From: Bacteroidota bacterium
GTDB lineage: Bacteria > Bacteroidota > Bacteroidia > Bacteroidales > Cfx3-03
Reading direction: 5' to 3'
Assembly: GCA_013390605.1 (NCBI GenBank)
Contig: JACAUB010000001.1
Coordinates: 1,000,344-1,064,343, forward strand
Length of the DNA stretch: 64,000 nucleotides
Positions 54,018-62,143 of the stretch are shown here, piece after piece. A model generated the notes under the pieces. That model saw only the letters and a list, made by a program, of their open reading frames with translations, did not search any database and was not told the origin of the DNA. Position 1 is the first letter of the stretch; each line of letters starts with the position of its first letter. Both the position numbers and the translations under genes were made by a program.

Positions 54018-54914
54018 CTATTTCCCATCTAGTATTAGTGGTGTGTTTTTATTACCTCCCATGATAATTAATTTTGCATTTGGAGAGGTGGAAATAGCTT
54101 TAATCATCTCGTATTGAAGTTGTTTGTCACTTAATCCAGTACTTAATATTTTTTGATAGTCAGCAATACCTTGTGCTTCAATTCGTTTTCTTTCGGCTTC
54201 TTGTTTTTCTTTCTGAAGTACGAAAGTCATTTTCTGTGCTTCTTGTTCTGCATTGATTTTCGATTCGATGGTTGTCTTAACGGAAGCAGGTAGATTTATA
54301 TTACGCACAAGGAGCTGTTCAAGAACCAGACCTCTTATTTTGAAATCCTTCTCAATCGTTTTTATGATACGAGCCTGAAATTCATCACGCTTTGTAGAGT
54401 AGAGTGCAACGGCATCATAATAGACAGCATTATCACGGATTTTTGTTCTACAAATGGGACGGACAATGGTATTCTTATAATCGGGTCCAATCTCTTTTAA
54501 TATATTGGGAGCCTCAGAAGGAATAACTCGGTAAAGGATGGTGATATCGATAATTACTTCAAGCCCATCTGCCGATAAAACTCTGATTGCATCATCACCT
54601 GCAACATCTCCTTCGTCATGTTTTGCCGACATTGTGTAATTTTGTGTACGAGTATCAAATTTCACAACTTCAACCAAGGGGTTTACAAAATTTAATCCAC
54701 TCTCTAATGTTCGTTGACTAACCTTCCCAAATAATTTTTGGACACCGATTTCGCCGGCTCCAATCTGGATGATGGAAGAAAATAACCCTCCAACTATTAC
54801 CAAAACAATTCCTACATACCTGAAAACATTGCTGTAGCGTTGAATGGGCGAATAGGTTCTCGAAACAATAATTCCTGCAATTAATGCAATAATGCCTAGA
54901 ACAATTAGGAACAT
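54018..54914 (-). CDS. Prohibitin/SPFH-domain membrane protein
   Basis: 298 residues. Two hydrophobic helices at the N terminus (about 2-17 and 30-50) are followed by a Band-7/SPFH domain (about 52-225; GEIGVQKLFGKV, LESGLNFVNPLV, LEVIIDITILYRV) and a helical coiled-coil end (EAQKMTFVLQKEKQEAERKR). Such proteins form membrane rings or scaffolds, often with proteases. The short C-terminal tail (NTPLILDGK) is seen in prohibitin homologues. It is monocistronic, with a strong terminator. Confidence 0.88.
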   Translation of the reverse strand: MFLIVLGIIALIAGIIVSRTYSPIQRYSNVFRYVGIVLVIVGGLFSSIIQIGAGEIGVQKLFGKVSQRTLESGLNFVNPLVEVVKFDTRTQNYTMSAKHDEGDVAGDDAIRVLSADGLEVIIDITILYRVIPSEAPNILKEIGPDYKNTIVRPICRTKIRDNAVYYDAVALYSTKRDEFQARIIKTIEKDFKIRGLVLEQLLVRNINLPASVKTTIESKINAEQEAQKMTFVLQKEKQEAERKRIEAQGIADYQKILSTGLSDKQLQYEMIKAISTSPNAKLIIMGGNKNTPLILDGK

Positions 54915-55104
54915 ACCTTTAGCGTTTTAAGTGTTAAATTAATTTATGATTCGTAATAATCTGATTATGTTTGTGACATGGTAATGATGCATACAAAAAA
55001 TTGTTGATAAAGAACTCTTGGTGTCGTTTTTTATAATGATTATCGATTTTAACAGTTTGATTCAATTCTTTTTGGGAAAATTATTTAATCAAAGATACAT
55101 AAAT

Positions 55105-55998
55105 CTATCTTCTCATGCGCGCAAATACACCTAAAGGAAGTTTCTTTTTATGCTGATCTGGAATAAACAGTTCTCCGATCTCAAGATCTCCACTATCCTC
55201 AAAATTAGAGGTAATAAGGTTTTCTGCTATTAATGCCGAGAATCCAATTGAATAGAGGTTGAGAATGAGAAAGCTATTTTTAGGTGCCAATAGCTGGTTA
55301 CAGAGCTTCATCATCTCATTGATAGAATCTTCTAGAACCCATTTCTCTCCATCTGCACCTCTGCCATAAGCCGGGGGATCGAGAATGATTCCCTGATAGG
55401 TGTTACCTCTACGTACTTCGCGTTGGACAAACTTAAGCGCGTCTTCCAGTATCCATCTAATTCCATTCATGCTACTCGCTTCCATGTTTTCTCGGGCCCA
55501 TGATAATACGGGTTTAACAGAGTCGACATGAACAACTTCTGCTCCGGCAGCAAGCGCTGCTAATGATGCACCACCGGTATAAGCAAACAGATTTAAAACC
55601 TTAGGTCGATCAGATGAGCTATCTGTTGACTTAATTTCTTTAATGTGATTATAAATGTAATTCCAGTTTTCGCTCTGTTCCGGAAAGACTCCAACATGTT
55701 TAAATCCAGTTAGGCCTAATCGCATTTTGAAAGTCATCTCTTGATAGGAATAATTTATATACCATTGTTCGGGCATCCCATTTTTGAGCGACCATTTTCC
55801 TTTTTCTGGATCATTTTTTTCTTTTCTGAAAAAGGCATTACTTAGCTTCTCCCACTCTCTGTTCGATAGCGATTTATTCCATACAGCCTGGGGCTCAGGA
55901 CGGGTCAGAATATAATTTCCAAATCGTTCAAGTTTTTCAAATTCACCGGAATCAATTAGTTCATAATCGTTCCAGTTTTGTGGATGTAAAAGCTTCAT
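55105..55998 (-). CDS. SAM-dependent rRNA methyltransferase, RlmI-like
   Basis: 297 residues. The Rossmann SAM pocket is seen as VLNLFAYTGGASLAALAAGA (motif I) with VHVDSVKPVLSWARENME, and the catalytic DPPAYGRG motif, typical of m5C/m2G-type class I rRNA methyltransferases of the RlmI/RlmKL kind. The N-terminal 115 residues form an RNA-facing part without a PUA domain. RlmI methylates C1962 of 23S rRNA in E. coli; the target here is not known. It follows the U32 gene by 19 bases on the same strand, so the two rRNA-modifying enzymes are co-transcribed. Confidence 0.87.
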   Translation of the reverse strand: MKLLHPQNWNDYELIDSGEFEKLERFGNYILTRPEPQAVWNKSLSNREWEKLSNAFFRKEKNDPEKGKWSLKNGMPEQWYINYSYQEMTFKMRLGLTGFKHVGVFPEQSENWNYIYNHIKEIKSTDSSSDRPKVLNLFAYTGGASLAALAAGAEVVHVDSVKPVLSWARENMEASSMNGIRWILEDALKFVQREVRRGNTYQGIILDPPAYGRGADGEKWVLEDSINEMMKLCNQLLAPKNSFLILNLYSIGFSALIAENLITSNFEDSGDLEIGELFIPDQHKKKLPLGVFARMRR

Positions 55999-56017
55999 TC
56001 TTAAATAGTATTTGGTG

Positions 56018-57907
56018 TTAATAGATTAATTTCATGATACAGTTTTTGCAATCAAACGCTAGCCGGTATCTCCTTTTTGAGGTTACTAAAAAGAGTGGGC
56101 TTTTAAATTCTTGGTTTTGGTTCGCTTGTTGCTTATTTGGACAAAGGCCGAATGAATATTTTAAACAGTGATGAGTTGCCATCAATTGCTTATTTGTGAA
56201 ATCGTCAATAAGTTCAAAGCCATCTTCAATCAGCTCTACTCCATGTCGCTCATAAAACTTTGCGGCAAGTTTATTTACAACATTTCCGTTAAATGCAATT
56301 TGTTTTGCAGGGAAAGGTGTTGAAAGTGCTTCTAATGAATGACGATTATTATCTGCCGCTAAGTGTTGTTTTTGTTGATACTCTTTATAATGCGACAATC
56401 TATTTTGTGTTAATAAATCGGCAATATCTCTACGTAGTTCGTTTAGTTTACTGATAGGAATAAAAGGAATGGCTTTTAGGTTTATCGAGATATTTGTGGG
56501 GTGATAGATTGTTTGTCCAAATTTATCCAGTTGATCTTTGATCGTTTGAAGGGCCTTTGAACTATCTCGCGCTTCATCATATTGCTTTTCAAAGGAGAGA
56601 GACACTGAAATCCCTTCCACGTCAACGATTTTAAGCTTATAACTGTTTGACTCTTCTGTTAGTAAAATCGTAATCTCAATTTTTCTGTTTGGCGTAATTG
56701 ATTCAAGTTGTTGGGTAAACTCATGGTCATGATTTCGATAAAGGAGTTGCCCTTTTTCAAGATCAGGTACGGTTAATGGAAATACCTTTTCTCCTTCAAC
56801 CCGATTTACTTTTATCCCTTGAAGATTGCCTCTTTTATCGAAGTAACAGAGTCCATCATTATTGTGAATCGGTTCGAGTGCTGAAATTGTAAAATATTGA
56901 TTTCTTACAGTCTCTACATGCGCAACAGGCTTTCCTGTCGATTTTGGACTATCGAAGGCAGTGATATCTTTTGATCGATCGTGAAAAAAATAATCAGTAT
57001 ATCCACGATTAAATGTTTTCTCTAAATCAGGTATGAAGTTGAAATGTACTGTTCCTGATGATGCTTTTTGATAACCATCTAGTTGAAGAATTGCCTCGTC
57101 AATTTTTTTACGATAATGAGATGTTACATTTTTAACGTAAGCAAGATCTTTTAAACGACCTTCAATTTTGAAGGAGGTTATGCCAGCCTTTATTAATTCA
57201 AGGATCTCAGCTGAGAGGTTCAAATCTTTTAATGATAAAAGATGTTTGTTCTCAGCAATTAGTTTTCCTTCAGCGTCTTCTAGTGTGTAGGGGAGACGAC
57301 AAGGTTGCGCACACTCTCCTCTGTTTGCACTTCGACCTGAGGATGAATGGCTAAGATAACATTGTCCGCTATGGCTAACACATAATGCGCCATGAATGAA
57401 AGCTTCTAATTCAACCTGTGTATTTTCTCTGATTTTTATCATTTCAGATAGAGACAACTCCCGACCGAGGATTACTCTCGAGAAACCACTTTTCTCAAGA
57501 AATAATATTTTTTCAAGTGCCAGATTATCAGTTTGCGTACTGGCATGAATAGGGATCGGTGGAAGTATAGCCTCCATTAATGCCATATCCTGAATGATTA
57601 ATGCATCGATACCTGAAGCATGAAGGTCGTAACATAATTGTACCGCTTCAGTTATTTCCGAATCGAAAAGTAATGTATTAAAAGCTACATAGACTTTGGC
57701 ATTATATAAATGAGCGTAATTGCATAATAATTCAATATCTTTCACCGAATTGCCAGCTGCTTGCCGGGCACCAAATCGGGGAGCTCCGATATAAACAGCA
57801 TCTGCGCCACAACTTATAGCGGCCATTCCAGCTTCCACGTTTTTTGCAGGAGCAAGAAGTTCAAGCCTTTTAATATCTGATGAGAACCTGACCTGGTTGT
57901 GATTCAT
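56018..57907 (-). CDS. U32-family protein, probable 23S rRNA hydroxylase (RlhA-like)
   Basis: 629 residues. The U32 collagenase-like domain (about 13-320) has the family signature FIHGALCVSHSGQCYLSHSS and GECAQPCRLPY, with the cysteines proposed to bind a metal or cluster. A middle DUF3656-like part follows (about 350-540) and a C-terminal cysteine motif (FDCKNC). E. coli RlhA (YdcP) hydroxylates 23S rRNA C2501; the domain order here is the same, so rRNA modification is a better guess than protease. It is the first gene of an operon with an RlmI-like methyltransferase. Confidence 0.83.
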   Translation of the reverse strand: MNHNQVRFSSDIKRLELLAPAKNVEAGMAAISCGADAVYIGAPRFGARQAAGNSVKDIELLCNYAHLYNAKVYVAFNTLLFDSEITEAVQLCYDLHASGIDALIIQDMALMEAILPPIPIHASTQTDNLALEKILFLEKSGFSRVILGRELSLSEMIKIRENTQVELEAFIHGALCVSHSGQCYLSHSSSGRSANRGECAQPCRLPYTLEDAEGKLIAENKHLLSLKDLNLSAEILELIKAGITSFKIEGRLKDLAYVKNVTSHYRKKIDEAILQLDGYQKASSGTVHFNFIPDLEKTFNRGYTDYFFHDRSKDITAFDSPKSTGKPVAHVETVRNQYFTISALEPIHNNDGLCYFDKRGNLQGIKVNRVEGEKVFPLTVPDLEKGQLLYRNHDHEFTQQLESITPNRKIEITILLTEESNSYKLKIVDVEGISVSLSFEKQYDEARDSSKALQTIKDQLDKFGQTIYHPTNISINLKAIPFIPISKLNELRRDIADLLTQNRLSHYKEYQQKQHLAADNNRHSLEALSTPFPAKQIAFNGNVVNKLAAKFYERHGVELIEDGFELIDDFTNKQLMATHHCLKYSFGLCPNKQQANQNQEFKSPLFLVTSKRRYRLAFDCKNCIMKLIY

Positions 57908-58094
57908 GATGTTAGATAAATGAATAAAAATAAGATGTGATGATTAACTACAAAGACTCAAAATTGTTTTGGGCTTTAATAAATGAAATTGTTTCAACAA
58001 TTTTATAGGAGTGAAATTTTTTTCATTTGAAGTTATGATGATGAAAAAGAGCACAAAAGTAACTATAATTCAAAATTCATTCATATTCTCTGAC

Positions 58095-58102
58095 TATATT
58101 TG
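58095..58102 (+). promoter_or_regulatory. -7 box six bases before the response regulator start
   Basis: TATATTTG at 58095-58102, exact TAnnTTTG match; the ATG is at 58109. If used, the transcript would have almost no leader. No -33 TTG is seen. Confidence 0.5.
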
Positions 58103-58108
58103 TTGTTG

Positions 58109-58783
58109 ATGAAGATATTAATCATAGAAGACGAACGGGTATTGGCCGAAAGTATAGAAACCTATCTTTCTGAAAGTGGATTTATTTGTCAGATTGCATC
58201 AACAGTATCAGATGCCCTTGCAAAAATTTCGTTTTACGATTACGATTGTATCCTTCTTGATCTGATGCTGCCTGATGGTGATGGGTTTAAGGTACTTCGT
58301 GAATTAAAACAAAATGCAAAGCTTGATGGTGTCATTATTATTTCTGCAAAAGACACACTTTCAACACGCATTGAAGGTCTTAATCTTGGGGCTGACGACT
58401 TTTTAGCAAAGCCATTTCATCTTTCTGAACTCTTGGCACGCGTTCATGCAGTTGTTCGTCGAAAGATGTTTAATGGTATTCCTGTGATTTCTTTCAATGA
58501 AATAGAAATAGATTTAAATGCAAAATCGGTACGGGTTAATCATAAAAACATTGATCTGACTCGCAAGGAATACGATTTATTGCTCTACCTTTTTGGAAAC
58601 AGAAATAAGGTATTATCCAAAGCTGCCATTGCCGAACACCTTTCGGGCGATATGGCCGATATGCTTGATAACCATGACTTTGTTTATGCGCACATGAAAA
58701 ATCTTAAAAAAAAGCTAAACGAATATGGCAGCGCTGATTATATAAAGACTTTGTATGGAGTGGGTTATAAATGGCAGGGATGA
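58109..58783 (+). CDS. OmpR/PhoB-family response regulator
   Basis: 224 residues from the ATG at 58109 (the frame extends over TTG codons to 58100, which are part of the -7 box). A receiver domain (1-115) has the acidic pocket Glu7-Asp8 and phospho-acceptor Asp51 (LLDLMLPDGDG). The C-terminal winged helix (about 125-224) of the OmpR type includes LTRKEYDLLLYLFGNRNKVLSKAAI and TLYGVGYKW. It overlaps the histidine kinase gene by four bases (ATGA), so they are translated together. The regulated genes cannot be told, though the PepSY-like gene follows the pair. Confidence 0.93.
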   Translation: MKILIIEDERVLAESIETYLSESGFICQIASTVSDALAKISFYDYDCILLDLMLPDGDGFKVLRELKQNAKLDGVIIISAKDTLSTRIEGLNLGADDFLAKPFHLSELLARVHAVVRRKMFNGIPVISFNEIEIDLNAKSVRVNHKNIDLTRKEYDLLLYLFGNRNKVLSKAAIAEHLSGDMADMLDNHDFVYAHMKNLKKKLNEYGSADYIKTLYGVGYKWQG

Positions 58784-60057
58784 CAAATAAATTATTAAAT
58801 AAAACCCTTCGATATTATATCGTTTTTGCACTGGCTGTATTGATTGTGAGTGCTCCCATGTTTTATTTCACTACAGAGTGGATGTATTCGGGAGATACAA
58901 AGGAAACGCTTAGATTGAGTAAAAGAGAATTCTTCAAGTATTCATTATCTCATCTTAAAAAATCTGACGTTGAGATCTGGAATTCTATGAACTGGAATAT
59001 TAAGATTATCAATGCACAATCAGAAATAAAGCATGATACAATCTTTAATCAGATGATTTTAGATACGTTAGAACATGAAGAACAACCCTATCGTGTTTTG
59101 ATGACTCCTATTGTGATTGAAAATAAGCCCTATTCTTTATTAGTTCGTATGAATACGATAGAATCTGAAGATCTGGTAAAAAGTATAGCATGGGTGTTTC
59201 TGGGGATTATTCTGCTATTATTTGTTGGCTTATATTTTATTACACGTTATCTATCTATTAAACTCTGGAAGCCTTTTTATGATTCGCTTGCTCAAATAGA
59301 GCAATTTGAAATTAACAAAAATAGACAACCACAATGGCTTGAAACCAATATTAAAGAATTTTCCAGATTGAATCAATCCGTCAATAAACTAATTGAACGT
59401 AATATTGCCATATATAATAGTCAAACAGAGTTTATTGAAAATGCAGCTCACGAACTTCAAACGCCATTAGCAGTATTCCAGGCAAAATTAGATACATTGC
59501 TACAGACTGGTAATATTACATTGGCTCAAGCTGATATCATCGCATTTTTAAATCAATCGGTTACCCGGTTGAGTAGACTAAATAAAAATCTACTGCTTCT
59601 TTCTAAACTTGATCACAATCATTATGCGGAAAATGAGATTTTGTCTGTGACTGAAATACTAAAGAAACAAATTGATTTTTTTTCTCTTCAAGCGGAAGCA
59701 AAAGAGATAAAATTTACTTCATCTATAGATAGTCAACTTACAGTTTCTGCAAATAGTTCACTTATTGAAGTTTTAATTAGTAATTTATTATTAAATGCAG
59801 TTCGACATACGGAGCACATTGGAGTGATAGATATTACTATGATAGGAAGCAGGCTGATATTATCTAATACAAGTAGAGGAGATGCTCTTGATGAGTCAAA
59901 AATATATAGTCGGTTTTCAAAAATAAATCCTTCATCACAAGGTAGCGGATTGGGATTAGCAATAGTTAAAAAAATTGTTGATCACTATAATTGGAAATTG
60001 ATATATCGATGGGAAAATAATCTTCATCTTTTTGAAGTGATTTTTGATGTTCAATAA
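58780..60057 (+). CDS. Sensor histidine kinase of the two-component pair
   Basis: 425 residues from the ATG overlapping the stop of the response regulator as ATGA; an ATG nine bases earlier (58771) is possible. Two transmembrane helices (about 11-30 and 127-150) flank a short periplasmic sensor of about 95 residues without known domain. The H box (ENAAHELQTPLA) has His224, the N box is LLLNAVRHTE and the G2 box GSGLGLAIVKKIVDHY. It autophosphorylates and passes the phosphate to the regulator upstream. The signal is unknown; a PepSY-like partner follows by 52 bases. Confidence 0.92.
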   Translation: MTNKLLNKTLRYYIVFALAVLIVSAPMFYFTTEWMYSGDTKETLRLSKREFFKYSLSHLKKSDVEIWNSMNWNIKIINAQSEIKHDTIFNQMILDTLEHEEQPYRVLMTPIVIENKPYSLLVRMNTIESEDLVKSIAWVFLGIILLLFVGLYFITRYLSIKLWKPFYDSLAQIEQFEINKNRQPQWLETNIKEFSRLNQSVNKLIERNIAIYNSQTEFIENAAHELQTPLAVFQAKLDTLLQTGNITLAQADIIAFLNQSVTRLSRLNKNLLLLSKLDHNHYAENEILSVTEILKKQIDFFSLQAEAKEIKFTSSIDSQLTVSANSSLIEVLISNLLLNAVRHTEHIGVIDITMIGSRLILSNTSRGDALDESKIYSRFSKINPSSQGSGLGLAIVKKIVDHYNWKLIYRWENNLHLFEVIFDVQ

Positions 60058-60109
60058 AAATTCTAAATTGAGTTTTAATTTTGATCTATTACTTTAAATA
60101 AAAAGCAAA

Positions 60110-60565
60110 ATGAAAAGATTATTTTTGATTATGCTTATAGGTCTGTTTGGCCTATCTGTAATAGCTCAAAAGGCTAAAAAAGAAGAAAAAGGAAATGTGA
60201 AAGTTCCAGCAGCAGTCAGTACAGCTTTTCAAAAAGATTATCCTTCTGTAAAAAAAGCAAGTTGGGGTCTTGAGAAAAACGATTTTGAAGCAGAGTTTAA
60301 ATTAAATGGAGTTGAAACTTCAGCTAATTATGACAAAACAGGTAAACGACTAGAAGTTGAAACTGCTTTAAAAACAAAGGATCTTCCAAAAGCCGTTTTA
60401 GATTATGTTGTTAAAAATTTCCCCAAACACAAAATTACTGAAGCTGCCAAAACCATCGACAGCAAGAACAAAGTGACGTATGAGGCTGAGATTACCTTAA
60501 AAGGTAAATCAAGTGACTTGATTTTTGATGCCAATGGCAACCTTCTAATTAAAGGAAAAAACTAA
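60110..60565 (+). CDS. PepSY-like periplasmic protein
   Basis: 151 residues, signal peptide of about 19 residues ending SVIAQ. The mature part carries two repeats of the PepSY-like (PF11396-type, beta-lactamase-inhibitor-like) fold: VPAAVSTAFQKDYPSVKKASW with FEAEFKLNG, and LPKAVLDYVVKNFPKHKITEA with YEAEITLKG. Such proteins commonly lie next to two-component systems in Bacteroidota. It follows the kinase gene by 52 bases on the same strand and may be the sensed or regulated partner. A hairpin terminator follows. Confidence 0.85.
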   Translation: MKRLFLIMLIGLFGLSVIAQKAKKEEKGNVKVPAAVSTAFQKDYPSVKKASWGLEKNDFEAEFKLNGVETSANYDKTGKRLEVETALKTKDLPKAVLDYVVKNFPKHKITEAAKTIDSKNKVTYEAEITLKGKSSDLIFDANGNLLIKGKN

Positions 60566-60587
60566 CTGAACTGAATTAACTTATTAT

Positions 60588-60624
60588 ATGAGTCTGGTAA
60601 ATTGCTTAGATTTATCAGGCTCAT
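60588..60624 (+). terminator. Terminator after the PepSY-like gene
   Basis: ATGAGTCTGGTAAAT pairs with ATTTATCAGGCTCAT over 15 positions with two G-T pairs and a seven-base loop, then GTGTTTTAT. Confidence 0.75.
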
Positions 60625-60679
60625 GTGTTTTATAATCATTAGATAAACTTGTACTAGATCTGTTTTTTCATCCCATTTG

Positions 60680-60790
60680 TAATCGTCATTCTGGCGAAAG
60701 GTATCATTCTGAACTGAGAGAGGAATCTTCTAAAAAAGAATAGTCGTATTAAAAACGGACTTTTTCCTAAAGTCGAAATAATGGAGGCAT
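60680..60790. repeat. Degenerate CGTCATTCTG / CATTATTTCGAC intergenic repeats
   Basis: CGTCATTCTGGCGAAAGG and CATTCTGAACTGAGAGAGGA are followed by GGAATCTTCT, then, inverted, AAAGTCGAAATAATGG (60770-60785), which matches the right arm of the repeat at 52588-52603. The 357-base gap between the PepSY-like and OmdA genes otherwise holds no gene. Confidence 0.5.
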
Positions 60791-60923
60791 TAAAGGTTGG
60801 GTTTATAACTTCTCTTACTTCATTTTATGGATTTATATCTTTTGTAATAGTGCCAGATGGGTCAGAAATGAATTATTAATATCTTTACAACAATATAAAA
60901 CAACTTAAGAAAAAGAAAAACAG

Positions 60924-61145
60924 ATGTTGCAAAAAGGTGAGCATATTGAAGGGGTACCAGTGGAACTTGAAACATTGCTTGATACGGATAAAGAAGCTAA
61001 AGACTTTTTTGATAGCTTATCAAAGTCATATAAACGTGGATATTGCGACTGGGTTGGGTCTGCTAAGCAAGAAGCGACACGTCAGACAAGAGCGGAGAAA
61101 GCTTTGATTATGTTGAAAAATGGTCAGAAAACATTGAAAACTTAA
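60924..61145 (+). CDS. OmdA-domain (YdeI/OmpD-associated) small protein
   Basis: 73 residues matching the C-terminal OmdA helical domain of YdeI-type proteins: VPVELETLLDTDKEAKDFFD, then YKRGYCDWVGSAKQEATRQTRAE. In longer relatives it is the tail of a bacteriocin-protection-annotated protein; here it stands alone without the usual N-terminal SRPBCC-like part. The role is unknown. The start is a clean ATG in an A-rich leader. No operon partner; the next gene begins about 200 bases later. Confidence 0.8.
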   Translation: MLQKGEHIEGVPVELETLLDTDKEAKDFFDSLSKSYKRGYCDWVGSAKQEATRQTRAEKALIMLKNGQKTLKT

Positions 61146-61342
61146 GTTTGAGAAAGACAATATAAATTGAGCTGTTGTTTATTGATCACGAAAGTAAAAA
61201 GATGCCTTTATAGCTATTGGGTATTATACGCTCTTTTGTTAGCGATTTAATAGTACTCTTAATCTATTCATTCGGTTTTTGAAAAGCTTTGAGTGATTGC
61301 TTTGAAACATCTTGTATTTTTGTATCGGTTTAATGATACAAA

Positions 61343-62143
61343 ATGGCAGAAAGAATTACAAGTCTTCAAAATCCACGAATTAAGCAGGTGGTACTACTTC
61401 AACAGAAGTCGAAAGAAAGAAAAAAACTAAACTTGATTATTGTTGAAGGTAGTCGCGAAATCCGTTGGGCTATTGAAGCTGATATAGAACCGGTCTCTTT
61501 ATTTTATTGTGGCGATCTTTTAAATAGTGAAAGTCGTGAAGTACTTTCAATGATAAAGAATGATCAATTAATAGAAGTTAGTAACGAAGTGTTTTCCAAA
61601 ATAGCCTATCGAGAAGGATCAGATGGATTAATCTTAATGGCTTCGGCTATTCATAAAACATTGGCAGATATAAAACTTTCAGCATCGCCATTGGTAATTA
61701 TTTTAGAAGGGGTGGAGAAGCCGGGAAACCTTGGTGCTATCCTTAGAACAGCCGATGCATCAAGGGCTGATGTTGTCATCGTTTGTGATCCATTAACTGA
61801 TATTTATAATCCTAATGTTATTCGCTCGAGTATAGGGTGCGTTTTTACAAAACAAGTGGTTTCATGTTCAACTGAACAGGCATTAGAATGGCTTAAAAAG
61901 AATCATATTAAATCTATTGCAGCTGCTTTAACTGCAACGGAGAATTATCATAAGATTGACATGACGGTACCCTGTGCTATTGTGATGGGTACTGAGGCTG
62001 ATGGTTTAACGAAAAAGTGGTTAGATTCAGTAGACCAATCCGTTATCATTCCAATGCTGGGAAAACATGATTCTCTGAATGTTGCTACTGCTACAGCAAT
62101 CATTGCATTTGAGGCATTGCGACAACGAGATTTTTATGCTTAA
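61343..62143 (+). CDS. TrmH/SpoU-family RNA 2'-O-methyltransferase
   Basis: 266 residues. An N-terminal substrate-binding part (SLQNPRIKQVVLLQQKSKER then LIIVEGSREIRWAI) is followed by the SPOUT domain with the three family motifs: LEGVEKPGNLGAILRTADAS, AIVMGTEADGLTKKW and IPMLGKHDSLNVATATAI. The knotted fold methylates the ribose of rRNA or tRNA. A -7-like TATTTTTG lies at 61315-61322. It converges with the porin gene and the two stop codons share the bases TTAA, overlapping by four. Confidence 0.92.
   Translation: MAERITSLQNPRIKQVVLLQQKSKERKKLNLIIVEGSREIRWAIEADIEPVSLFYCGDLLNSESREVLSMIKNDQLIEVSNEVFSKIAYREGSDGLILMASAIHKTLADIKLSASPLVIILEGVEKPGNLGAILRTADASRADVVIVCDPLTDIYNPNVIRSSIGCVFTKQVVSCSTEQALEWLKKNHIKSIAAALTATENYHKIDMTVPCAIVMGTEADGLTKKWLDSVDQSVIIPMLGKHDSLNVATATAIIAFEALRQRDFYA

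Noticed and set aside
60924..61145. Bacteriocin-immunity function for the OmdA-domain protein
   Set aside because: Only the short C-terminal domain is present and no bacteriocin genes are near; the database-style name is not supported by evidence.
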